DNA of 64,000 nucleotides from Epinephelus fuscoguttatus (GCF_011397635.1 NC_064764.1:40042955-40106954); one strand, 5' to 3'; positions 46,601 through 51,959 are shown, counted from the stretch's first letter. Notes: generated by a model from the letters alone, not told the origin. Numbers and translations are program-made.

Positions 46601-49600
46601 TTACAGTCTCATCTGAAAACAGTGATACAGCATGGAGGTATGTTAACTGATTGCTGATTCATTGGTTTAGATTAATAACCTTTGTGTTGATGATATGAAG
46701 AATGTTTTTTACCTTCCTTTCAGAGTTTGTGATGTATACCTGCAAATGGGACTGCAGAAAGGAGTCACACTACCACTGCTGTGCTTGTAGTCTAATGTTT
46801 CTGAGGAAAAAACAACTGCTTAGACACCTCAGCACCTACCACTCTCAGCCAGGAGAAGGCCCACCCCACTCTCAGCCAGAAGAATGCCCACCTCACTCTC
46901 AGCCAGGAGAAGGCCCACCCCACTCTCAGCCAGGAGAATGCCCACCTCACTCTCAGCCAGGAGAAGGCCCACCTCACTCTCAGCCAGGAGAATGCCCACC
47001 CCACTCTCAGCCAGAAGAATGCCCACCTCACTCTCAGCCAGGAGAAGGCCCACCCCACTCTCAGCCAGGAGAAGGCCCACCTCACTCTCAGCCAGGAGAA
47101 GGCCCACCCCACTCTCAGCCAGGAGAAGGCCCACCCCACTCTCAGCCAGAAGAATGCCCACCTCACTCTCAGCCAGGAGAAGGCCCGCCGCACTCTCAGC
47201 CAGAAGAATGCCCACCACACTCTCAGCCAGAAGAATGCCCACCTCACTCTCAGCCAGGAGATGGCCCACCTCACTCTCAGCCAGAAGGCCCGCCACACTC
47301 TCAGCCAGCAGAAGGAGTGTGGGGTGTTTATGCTGATGGTGAGATGCAATATTTTCAGAAATGATGACTGATGACTAGTTTGCAGAACAACTAACACATT
47401 TGTATGTCCATTTCAGTACGCAATGTATGCTACCCTCCAAAAGCCATATGATTTCAGTGAGGTGAGTTTTTTCAAATCTCAATCAGATGTGTAGCGTGAA
47501 ATATAAGGCTTTTAATAATTCAGTCATCCTATCTGGAGGCTACAGTTAACATGAACCAATAGGCCATACACCTAACTTTGTCTGCAGGTACTGTACTTAC
47601 TGGAGGAGATGGCTACATCTGTAAAAATGTACACTGCCATAGTTCTTATCAATGAGTAAACAGTACTGTAACATGGATTTGTATCAGGCTATGAAGACAT
47701 TTAAAGCATAACTTTACTTTTCAGGTGGACATGCTCTCTATCAGGAGTTGGTGGTATGGGCAGCTGCTGGAGACCTTTATGCTTGAAAGGTGTTACATAC
47801 TGCGTCCATATTTTGCTATTTACTTATATTTGGTGCTCATGAAGATGGTAACCGGTATACTGATTGCTCTTTCTTTATTTCTTTCTTTCTTTCTCTCTCT
47901 CTAGCCCTGCAGGACTAGCTGGCACAGCCATCTCAATCTCTCCATCTCCCCATCTCAGCCACACCTCCCAATCTCTAAGCAGTGAAAGGTTTTATACATT
48001 GTGTCCATATTTTGCTATTTACTTATATTTGGTGCTCATGAAGATGGTAGCCAATATACTGATCTCGCTCTTTCTTTCTTTCTTTCTCTCTAGCGATGCA
48101 GAATTAGCTGGCACACTCGTCTCACTCTCTCCATCTCCCCATCTCAGCCACACCTTCCAGTCCTGAAGCTGTCCAGCAGGACCAGCAGGCACACCCATCA
48201 CAACAGAGGACAGGCCATTCTTACCACCTGACGTCCTTAAGCTTATTATTGAAGAGACACTGAGTATGGACATGGCTATGCTTGGAGTGTTTAACAGAGT
48301 TTCAAAAACTTTCCAGGAACTTGCAAAGCCATTCTGCCCCTCTATTTATATTAATGATAGTTTGGCAGGGGACCTCAAACTTAAGAAAGGCAGTCTGATA
48401 CATATAACGGTTGGAAAAATGTATAAGACTGCAGGCCGTGGCAGTGGCCTTGCACTACGCCTCAAAGGCTTTTCCAAAAGAAGGAATTGGCCTGGCGCAC
48501 ACCTGGTGCTGAGGCACATAGCTTATGGCAGGTATCTGATTGAAGATGTCTGCACTTTGTATTATATTGCCACTAAATGTACATTCTGCACATACTCTGA
48601 ATGTAAATATACATACTGTATGGGGTGCCGTTTGTAAAGTGTCTCACGCTGAAAATAACATCAACATTTTGCCACATTTAGCTTCAAACAATGTTTAAAA
48701 AAGTATTGTTATTTTTTTAACGTCACCTTTTACCACATTTACAGCAATATTTGTTAACTTAGAAATATATTAAATAGTTAAATCTAAATATTAAATGTAG
48801 CACCTAAATGTTAAATGTTAAATCTAAATATTAAATCTAAATCTAAATATTAAATCTAAATCTAAATCTAAATGTTAAATCTAAATCTAAATGTTAAATC
48901 TAAATATTAAATCTAAATCTAAATGCTAAATCTAAATCTAAATCTAAATGTTAAATCTAAATATTAAATCTAAATCTAAATGCTAAATCTAAATCTAAAT
49001 CTAAATGTTAAATCTAAATGCTAAATATAAATATAAATATAAATGTTAAATCTAAATATTAAATCTAAATCTAAATCTAAATGTTAAATCTAAATGTTTT
49101 GGGTGAAACTAAATATTTAGCTAATATGCAAATTCACACTGCCGGTCACCGGAAGTACCAAAATAAAAGCTCGAGATGGTCAGAATGTGTATAGAATAAA
49201 ATAACGAATTAAAACCAACTTATCGGGGGAAATGGACACTTGAACATACATTAGCGTGATAATAACTACCTAAAATAACAAGAAACGTGTTTGGAGAAAT
49301 TTTATTTGATGTGTACTTTGAGTTGTTAGTGTCCCTTCTGAGGGAATCACCTTGTTGTTTACAAATACTTCCGGGTAGAAAACCAGCGGAGTTTAGCTAC
49401 ATATATATATATATATATGCACATCTCACGTTTTTCACGTCACTGTATCACCGTTTAGACTAATCTGGTGTTTGTAAAGCCTATAAACACTATGACTGAA
49501 CAAACATTACTATCACGGTCTGAAATTAATAACATGGTTATCGTAGATTAGCGGGGCTAAACTCTAAACGGTCCGTGAAGAAAATATTTTTTCCAGCGGA

Positions 49601-51305
49601 TGTCTTAGTTACAACATGATTGAGCTAACTGGAGTAGTTTAATGTCGTATCCGACAACGGGAGGCTTTTAACAGATGACGTCCTGATAGCTTTGCTGCTG
49701 CTGCGGCCACTGATGCTTTCTAGACATCGTGATTTCCCAAAACTGAATAAATACCACACATAGCAACACAAAACTGCTTTGCTAGCTCAATCATGTTGTA
49801 ACTAAGACATCCGCTGGAAAAAAAATATTTTTTTCACGGACCGTTGAAGAGTTAATGAGTCATTACAGACACTGCTAACGGGGCTAAGAACTGACGGTTG
49901 TTAGCTTAGCTTAGGTTGTTAATCCCTCCGAAGGGACACTAACAACTCAAAGTACACGTCAAATAAAATTTCTCCAAACACGTTTCTTGTTATTTTAGGT
50001 AGTTATTATCACGCTAATGTATGTTCACGTGTCCATTTCCCCCGATAAGTTGGTTTTAATTCGTTATTTGATTCTATAAACAGTCTGACCATCTCGAGCT
50101 TTTATTTTGGTATTTCCGGTGACCGGCAGTGTGAATTTGCATATTAGCTAAATATTTAGTTTCACCCAAAACATTTGGATTTAACATTTAGATTTAGATT
50201 TAGATTTAATATTTATATTTATATTTATATTTAGCATTTAGATTTAACATTTAGATTTAGATTTAGATTTAATATTTAGATTTAACATTTAACATTTAGG
50301 TGCCACATTTAATATTTAGATTTAACTATTTAATATATTTCTAAGTTAACAAATATTGCTGTAAATGTGGTAAAAGGTGACGTTAAAAAAATAACAATAC
50401 TTTTTTAAACATTGTTTGAAGCTAAATGTGGCAAAATGTTGATGTTATTTACAGCGTGAGACACTTTACAAATGGCACCCCATAATACTGTACATACTGT
50501 GCCTACAATGGTAAATGGTAAATTGTTCAGATAACTTACTGCAATTTGTATCATCCAAACCGCCAGTGGGAAAAGTAAGTGAACCCTACTGTCTGAGCCT
50601 TCATAAAGTGTACGGTAACTGGATTGGAACTGCACAATGTCCTAAGTGTTATTTTAATGTAGTCATTATTCAATTCAGGCATATTCTTGCACAACTGTAT
50701 TGCTTTCGGACTGGATCTCCAGACTAGTCCTATACATAAATGTAAGCTTAGACCACTAGATCTTATTTTGAAACTTGGCTAACTAGTTCTATGCTAGAAG
50801 AAGAAGAAGGGGGCGTTCCAGTCGGCGAAAACGGGAACCCCCACCAGCGCGAGAACGCCCATTTGTGGCTGCAGTTGTAAGATATTGGACCTCGAATCGC
50901 ATGAAACGAAAGTGAAAGTTATCAGCTTTAGATTGAAATGATAAACAAGTATGTTTTTACCAGAGACATTTCTGCGGTTTATACTAATGAAATATTACAT
51001 GAACTATGAAGCTTTGGGCAGGTAATATCCTGTGGTGTGTTTAGTGTGTCATTATAAAGTAACACGACATGTCTGTGCCCAAATATCACGTCAGTCTTTT
51101 CTTATTTTAATAAAACTGTAACTGTTACTCACTACTGAGGCTGCCGGGGTGTCGCTTGTGGAGTCCGGCTGTCAGGTGCCTCTCTGAGGGGGTCCTCAGG
51201 TGTGGGAGCACCTCCAGGTGTAGCTGATGTGTCTCTGAGTTTCACAGAGTCCCTGCTGGAGTTGAGCTGGTCTCTGGTGTCTCTCTGGTTGTGATAAGGA
51301 TCCAT
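21956..51305 (-). CDS. epsti1: epithelial-stromal interaction protein 1-like, whole gene, ten coding exons
   Basis: Joined coding exons on the minus strand: 51305-51133, 43666-43608, 43504-43421, 41594-41521, 41345-41262, 36131-36058, 33003-32925, 26050-25977, 25628-25417, 22089-21956. Every junction is GT/AG and frame-consistent, giving 348 residues. Family matches in order are the block around residues 78-106 ('FQKWKEANRPTAVHLTPETL', compare EKWKEQNRAKPVHLVP in mammalian EPSTI1), a Glu/Arg/Lys-rich coiled coil at about 107-183, 'KTEKFLQRFE' (184-193), and the signature 'EHRRVNLAFLDRLEGQ' spanning exons 8-9. Mammalian EPSTI1 is interferon-inducible and linked to macrophage signalling and cell invasion. 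Unusual here is the last exon, which encodes a CUE-like domain. The equivalent of the mammalian 'SWAYRDSLKAEENRK' exon was not found. idh1 lies about 1.9 kb upstream on the same strand. Confidence 0.88.
23619..24550 (+). repeat. tRNA-derived SINE split into two parts
   Basis: The left part (23,619-23,793) carries the head 'gggcagcatggtggtgcagtgg', a degenerate B-box-like 'ggttccaacc' and 'cagtccaaagacatg'. The right part (24,435-24,550) resumes with 'atgtgtcagccctgtgata' and 'aggatcagcgccagc'. In the intact copy at 42,293-42,656 these two texts are contiguous. Confidence 0.75.
23794..24434 (-). mobile_element. PIF/Harbinger-like fragment inside the SINE
   Basis: The insertion sits between 'tctctgta' and 'taatgtgtc', consistent with duplication of TA or TWA. 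The ends are loosely inverted ('gccattttgacac' and the reverse complement 'gctccatttacac'). On the minus strand from 24,152 a frame begins 'MSANWERNEVWELLTLRAEG', the start of the Myb/SANT-like protein of fish Harbinger elements, and then degenerates. Confidence 0.65.
25417..25628 (-). CDS. epsti1: epsti1 exon 9
   Basis: Acceptor 'attttgacag', donor 'TCTG|gtgagc', 212 nt, residues 235-304. It opens with the family signature 'VNLAFLDRLEGQ', then a Gln/Glu/Pro-rich linker. Reading through the donor would give an alternative C-terminus ending 'SRLFLVWLNTG', so retained-intron isoforms are possible. Confidence 0.9.
25977..26050 (-). CDS. epsti1: epsti1 exon 8
   Basis: Acceptor 'tttttgtcag', donor 'CGGAG|gtatgt', 74 nt, residues 210-233. 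It encodes 'SEAMETQQRQKES' through 'DQQLEHR' and aligns without gaps to the mammalian segment ending in EHRRVNNAFLDRL. The acceptor is only 41 bases from the end of a hAT element. Confidence 0.9.
26091..26757 (+). mobile_element. hAT element fragment with BED zinc finger
   Basis: The terminal inverted repeats are 'caggggtgggtag' (26,091) and 'ctacccacccctg' (ending 26,757), typical hAT ends. Flanks 'agtacaag' and 'cttacaag' share six of eight bases, compatible with an aged 8-bp target duplication. A 136-codon frame (26,283-26,693) contains 'HPWPHLATVF', 'CLLCLP' and 'NSSSNLCKHIE', the BED finger that opens fish hAT transposases. The catalytic and dimerisation regions are absent. It lies in epsti1 intron 7, 40 bp from the exon 8 acceptor. 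Confidence 0.8.
27120..27990. repeat. second copy of the 'aaggtcactgtgacc' repeat
   Basis: Same vocabulary as 5585-6250 ('ggcacaaacatccacttgg', 'gtcaaaggtcaaggtcactg'). It is interrupted at about 27,215-27,765 by unrelated sequence. Positions 27,900-27,914 read AGGTCACTGTGACCT. Confidence 0.8.
28080..28212 (-). repeat. 'cactcaaagcgctttacactac' teleost repeat, copy 1
   Basis: Contains 'cttcagccaccagtgtatg', 'gaatgtgatttgtagtgtaaa' and 'ctttgagtggtcag'. Copies of the same family lie at 34,415-34,540 and, inverted, at 59,530-59,770. Confidence 0.65.
29119..29149. repeat. (AC)n microsatellite
   Basis: About 15 AC units. Confidence 0.96.
29308..29334. repeat. poly(A) run
   Basis: About 26 consecutive A, possibly the tail of an unrecognised retroposon. 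Confidence 0.9.
29805..29840. repeat. (CA)n microsatellite
   Basis: About 18 CA units; another array starts 140 bp downstream. Confidence 0.96.
29982..30016. repeat. (CA)n microsatellite
   Basis: About 17 CA units. Confidence 0.96.
30231..31548. repeat. 1.3-kb polypurine/polypyrimidine tract
   Basis: The plus strand is almost pure purine with variants of 'aggagaggaaaggaaatg' reiterated irregularly; C and T are rare. Because the minus strand lacks purine-rich stop codons, frames of more than 350 codons of Ser/Phe/Leu/Pro appear there, but these are compositional artefacts. It sits in epsti1 intron 7, so the epsti1 pre-mRNA would carry the pyrimidine strand. Confidence 0.95.
31589..31625. repeat. 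(TG)n microsatellite
   Basis: About 18 TG units, 40 bp beyond the polypurine tract. Confidence 0.96.
32925..33003 (-). CDS. epsti1: epsti1 exon 7
   Basis: Acceptor 'tttattacag', donor 'TCGAGG|gtaagc', 79 nt. It completes Arg183 (AG|G) and encodes residues 184-209, starting 'KTEKFLQRFERSGPP', equivalent to mammalian KTAEFLSKLN. Confidence 0.9.
34415..34540 (-). repeat. 'cactcaaagcgctttacactac' teleost repeat, copy 2
   Basis: Shares 'gatgagcaggtggc', 'cactttgagtggtcg' and 'tatataaatgcagcccattt' with the family seen at 28,080 and 59,530. Confidence 0.65.
34545..34872. mobile_element. MITE-like element, 'gggatgcacgataatatcgg'
   Basis: It opens 'gggatgcacgataatatcgg'. The right end, reverse-complemented, reads 'ggggctgcatgatattgg', so the termini are inverted-like. 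There is no coding capacity. Confidence 0.6.
34880..35115. repeat. 'gttagcctgctgatattagc' teleost repeat
   Basis: Alternating 'agcatgttagcctgctgata', 'ttagcatttagctc' and 'gctagcatgactg' are typical of a common teleost interspersed repeat. Confidence 0.5.
36058..36131 (-). CDS. epsti1: epsti1 exon 6
   Basis: Acceptor 'gtattgcag', donor 'CGTCAG|gtcagc', 74 nt, residues 159-182 ('AERWEEKRRQEDERRREQF'...). A second GT at 'GATCAG|gttaat' 27 bases downstream would break the frame to exon 7, so the upstream donor is preferred. Pure charged coiled coil. Confidence 0.88.
36494..36840 (+). mobile_element. 'CCAGTGTGTAAGATTTAG' MITE, short copy
   Basis: Begins 'ttaaagtccagtgtgtaag' and ends 'cacactggacctttaag', near-perfect inverted termini. 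The interior is shortened and keeps 'gagacaaagagacctctgtgg' and 'ccgctagacgccac'. Confidence 0.8.
37840..38190 (+). pseudogene. LINE ORF2 3' remnant
   Basis: The frame reads 'VVDVKLWNYLHNGLKGC', then 'FQFKKMSKE', and stops near 37,972. The motif LWNxLxxxLKxxxxxxxFKK is the usual C-terminus of vertebrate LINE ORF2. An AT-rich 3' region with 'gagaggggcaggtaa' and 'aaataaag' follows. Confidence 0.65.
38500..39443 (+). mobile_element. 'CCAGTGTGTAAGATTTAG' MITE, full copy preceded by a partial one
   Basis: A partial 5' end starts at about 38,500 ('ttaaagctccagtgtgtagg'). A full copy starts at 38,736 and ends 'cttacacactggacctttaa' near 39,443. The interior has the hallmark 'cgccatgttgcaccgccatg'. 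Confidence 0.8.
41262..41345 (-). CDS. epsti1: epsti1 exon 5
   Basis: Acceptor 'gtttctag', donor 'GAGATG|gtgaga', 84 nt (28 codons, phase 0 both sides), residues 131-158, Lys/Glu/Arg coiled coil starting 'LKKEELDKKRRQEEE'. Symmetric phase makes it a cassette that could be skipped without frameshift. Confidence 0.9.
41521..41594 (-). CDS. epsti1: epsti1 exon 4
   Basis: Donor 'AAGAAG|gtactc'. Two in-frame acceptors exist: 'aatcaag|GTGGG' (start 41,594, chosen because it gives 'LGGNVTEAEARARQ' like mammalian LGGSQSETEV) and 'gtcacag|AGG' (start 41,579, five residues shorter). Residues 107-130, beginning the coiled coil. Confidence 0.8.
41744..43400. repeat. ~150-bp satellite array, 'gacctggccca'-type
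   Basis: About nine monomers of roughly 130-180 bp. Each has 'ataaactggcccgatttcc', 'gctgccgacactgccatcac', 'atgacctggcccag' and 'atgacgccccagaatcagg'. Monomer starts are near 41744, 41925, 42066, 42228, 42755, 42905, 43057, 43190 and 43362. The array lies in epsti1 intron 3 and is interrupted by a SINE at 42,293-42,656. Confidence 0.9.
42293..42656 (+). mobile_element. full-length tRNA-derived SINE
   Basis: The head 'gggcggcacggtggtgtgg' has an A-box-like 'tggttagcac' and a B box 'ggttcgatccc' at 42,348-42,358, the internal RNA polymerase III promoter. The body includes 'cagtccaaagacatgcag' and 'gctgggataggctccagcc'. Both flanks carry 'gacctggcccag' (42,281-42,292 and 42,657-42,668), a 12-bp target-site duplication. 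That motif also belongs to the host satellite, so the duplication could be partly coincidental. Confidence 0.9.
43421..43504 (-). CDS. epsti1: epsti1 exon 3
   Basis: Acceptor 'gttgctgcag', donor 'CTGG|gtaagc', 84 nt, residues 79-105, with Ile78 split (A|TT). 'IAQKGEETFQKWKEANR' aligns gap-free to mammalian IAEQELANLEKWKEQNR. The nearer AG ('ttgctcag') would bring a stop into frame, so it is excluded. Confidence 0.92.
43608..43666 (-). CDS. epsti1: epsti1 exon 2
   Basis: Acceptor 'gtcctcag', donor 'CAAATGA|gtaggc', 59 nt. It completes Tyr58 (TA|C) and reads 'SSGYHMIPPNEARRRETQM', equivalent to mammalian SAYTLIAPNINRRNEIQ. Confidence 0.9.
43790..44093 (+). mobile_element. 'CCAGTGTGTAAGATTTAG' MITE, 5'-truncated
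   Basis: Contains 'gagcaggtcctcgtctacag', 'gccatgttgcactgccttg' and ends 'taaatcttacacactgttcctttaa'. The left terminus is missing. Confidence 0.7.
45600..45844 (+). promoter_or_regulatory. possible CCAAT-rich promoter of the nested locus
   Basis: Several CCAAT/ATTGG boxes cluster here ('cgattggaggg', 'gtccaatgggg', 'gaccaatcacg') with 'gggcgttccc' repeats. They lie just before ATGTCA|gtaagt at 45,845-45,852, which could be a first coding exon of only two codons. There is no TATA box at a convincing distance. Inferred from position only. Confidence 0.3.
46472..46637 (+). CDS. nested locus exon A, degenerate C2H2-type finger
   Basis: Acceptor 'taatctatag', donor 'CATGGAG|gtatgt', 166 nt, 55 codons plus one base. 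The frame reads 'FCPLYKGDYSKVETHLQSHL' then 'KTVIQHG', which with exon B gives the arrangement FC...VExHLxxHxxxxxxH...F. I recognise this from uncharacterised fish zinc-finger proteins. The usual first Cys appears as Trp in 'HWPFC'. An alternative frame (YICQFCGAATSP) is also open but shows no family pattern. A possible upstream start is ATGTCA|gtaagt at 45,845. Confidence 0.5.
46724..47338 (+). CDS. nested locus exon B: C2H2 finger followed by 9-residue repeat array
   Basis: Acceptor 'ccttcctttcag'; the split codon G|AG joins exon A. It first encodes 'YTCKWDC', then 'YHCCACSLMFLRKKQLLRHL' and STYH: Cys-x2-Cys-x12-His-x4-His with the conserved Phe and Leu, a complete C2H2 finger. The exon then runs into about seventeen HSQPGEGPP/HSQPEECPP units. 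A GT at 47,339 (GCTGATG|gtgaga) may end the exon; otherwise translation stops at 47,362-47,364. Beyond it the next AG-bounded segment (47,417) reaches a stop after eleven codons in the matching phase. The product is not a known family member; nucleic-acid or protein binding is inferred from the finger only. Confidence 0.55.
46840..47315 (+). repeat. 27-bp coding minisatellite
   Basis: Sixteen full 27-bp units plus a shortened seventeenth and the start of another, each 'cactctcagccaggagaagg' + 'cccacct'. Two main variants alternate: PGEGPP and PEECPP, with PGECPP intermediates. Length is always a multiple of three, so the frame is kept. The minus strand is also open in two frames, an artefact of the repeat. 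Confidence 0.97.
47784..48172 (+). repeat. tandem duplication of an intron-exon unit (~200 bp)
   Basis: Copy 1 starts 'gaaaggtgttacatactgcg' (47,784) and copy 2 'gaaaggttttatacattgtg' (47,984). Both contain 'tttgctatttacttatattt', a (CTTT)n pyrimidine tract, 'ctctag', and an exon-like 'agctggcaca' + 'ctccatctccccatctcagc' text. Exon copies are 47,905-47,988 (PAGLAGTAISISPSPHLSH) and 48,094 onward (DAELAGTLVSLSPSPHLSH). Confidence 0.9.
48094..48637 (+). pseudogene. F-box-like reading frame with one in-frame TGA
   Basis: After acceptor 'ttctctctag' the frame runs through the repeated SPSPHLSH exon to TGA at 48,164-48,166. It continues in the same frame as 'SCPAGPAGTPITTED', then 'RPFLPPDVLKLIIEE' and 'VFNRVSKTFQELAKP'. 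The LPxxVLxxI...V.....F..LA pattern resembles an F-box-like helix set. The frame continues to 'WPGAHLVLRHIAYGR', where a donor 'GGCAG|gtatct' occurs (48,531), or else to TAA at 48,635-48,637 inside a transposable element. I cannot say whether the TGA is spliced out, read through, or a real lesion. F-box proteins are SCF ligase adaptors; here that role is only inferred. Confidence 0.45.
48621..50482. mobile_element. 1.86-kb near-palindromic DNA element
   Basis: The ends are 'tggggtgccgtttgtaaagt' (48,621) and the reverse complement of 'aaatggcacccca' (ending 50,482), flanked by TA on both sides. The long arms (48,621 to about 49,347 and about 49,922-50,482) are inverted copies except for length differences in an internal 'taaatctaaatg' array. 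An inner inverted pair lies at 49,559-49,628 and 49,783-49,854. There is no coding frame, so it is non-autonomous. The left end overlaps the last codons of the F-box-like frame. Confidence 0.9.
48775..49105. repeat. (TAAATC)n-type array, left arm
   Basis: Irregular reiteration of 'taaatctaaatctaaatg' and 'ttaaatctaaatat'. The right arm carries the inverted, shorter version at about 50,175-50,300, so the array has changed length since the arms were equal. Confidence 0.92.
50518..50583 (+). other. possible downstream exon beyond the palindromic element
   Basis: The sequence 'aattgttcag' is followed by about 45 bases reading 'NLLQFVSSKPPVGK' and then 'gtaagt', a strong donor. Its phase (one base carried in) does not match the donor at 48,531 (two bases), so joining it to the F-box-like frame needs another exon. 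Weak candidate. Confidence 0.2.
51133..51305 (-). CDS. epsti1: epsti1 exon 1 with start codon
   Basis: ATG at 51,305-51,303 in a good context (A at -3, G at +4: 'aataATGG'). Donor 'CAGTA|gtgagt'. 57 codons plus two bases: 'MDPYHNQRDTRDQLNSSRD', then a Pro/Thr/Arg-rich, probably disordered N-terminus ending 'RTPQATPRQPQ'. The frame is open upstream of this ATG without another ATG, so this Met is the natural start. Its junction to exon 2 supports the assignment. Confidence 0.82.
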
Positions 51306-51438
51306 TATTCTCACAGTGTCCGGCTCAGAGGTGACGACAGACTGACACAAGTTGAGCTGTAACTCAGAGTCCTGGTGTTCTATTCTTAGTGCACTGATGA
51401 TCAGCTGTTTATTTACTGAGCAGAGTGGGAGGGCTTTG

Positions 51439-51486
51439 ATGCAACAGCGCCATCTGCTGGAGAGACACCAGATGGCGCTGTTGCAT
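51439..51486. promoter_or_regulatory. palindrome carrying two opposed CTCF-like motifs upstream of epsti1
   Basis: Perfect 18-bp arms (51,439-51,456 and 51,469-51,486) with a 12-bp spacer. The plus strand has GCGCCATCTGCTGG at 51,447-51,460, a full match to the vertebrate CTCF core GCGCCMYCTRSTGG. The minus strand has GCGCCATCTGGTGT at 51,465-51,478, one mismatch at the end. The palindrome is about 135-180 bp upstream of the epsti1 ATG. Binding is inferred. Confidence 0.55.
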
Positions 51487-51514
51487 TAATTGTCAAAGGT
51501 CTAATCTGTCATTT

Positions 51515-51795
51515 AAGAAGAAGAAGATATACTTTATTAAACCCCCTGTTGTCACACACACACGTACAAACAGGACCTACACTTGCATTAATGGAGAGAC
51601 ATCGGGGCAAGAGGGCTGTTCAAGGAGCCCTGAGCAGTTGGGGGTTCGGTGCCTTGCTTAAAGCACCTTGGCAGTGCCCAGGAGGCGAACTGGCACCTCT
51701 CCAGCTACCAGTCCACACTCCATACTTGGTCCAAACAGGGACTTGAACCCAACAGTTCCCAAGTCAAGTCCCTGAGCTACTGCCACCCACAAAAA
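51515..51795. repeat. interspersed repeat, 'gttcggtgccttgcttaaag'
   Basis: Begins after 'aagaagaagaagatatact' and includes 'gggttcggtgccttgcttaa', 'cccaggaggcgaactgg' and 'gggacttgaacccaacag'. The vocabulary is that of a common teleost repeat found in many fish introns. Family unnamed. Confidence 0.55.
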
Positions 51796-51805
51796 TGAGA
51801 TGGAG

Positions 51806-51880
51806 CAGTGGTTCTCAACCAGGGGTCAGGGGACCCCCAGGGGTCCTTTGGGAAAATTCGGGGGCCCCCACAAAATGGGA
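51806..51880. mobile_element. hAT-type fragment, 'cagtggttctcaaccagggg'
   Basis: 'agtggttctcaaccaggggt' and 'ggggacccccaggggtcc' match the end sequence of a widespread vertebrate hAT MITE. Only one end is seen. Confidence 0.55.
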
Positions 51881-51959
51881 ATGGATATTGTCGCTATTTA
51901 ATTTACTGTAGAATTAATCATAACAGTAACCCTTTTTAAATGGAAGTTGTGCAAATTTA

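Larger units (their letters stand above)
43667..51132 (-). other. epsti1: epsti1 intron 1
   Basis: This 7.5-kb intron contains the MITE at 43,790, unassigned sequence at 44.1-45.5 kb, and the plus-strand zinc-finger/F-box-like locus with its palindromic element (45.6-50.7 kb). The exon 1 donor 'CAGTA|gtgagt' and exon 2 acceptor are in phase (TA|C). Confidence 0.75.

Noticed and set aside
46792..47397. Long minus-strand frames of 201 and 155 codons over the minisatellite
   Set aside because: They are shadows of a 27-bp repeat that happens to be open in several frames. Only the plus frame has a zinc finger joined to it in phase.
48775..49105. Telomere-like repeat or interstitial telomere
   Set aside because: The unit is TAAATC-like, not TTAGGG/CCCTAA, and it belongs to a transposable element arm.
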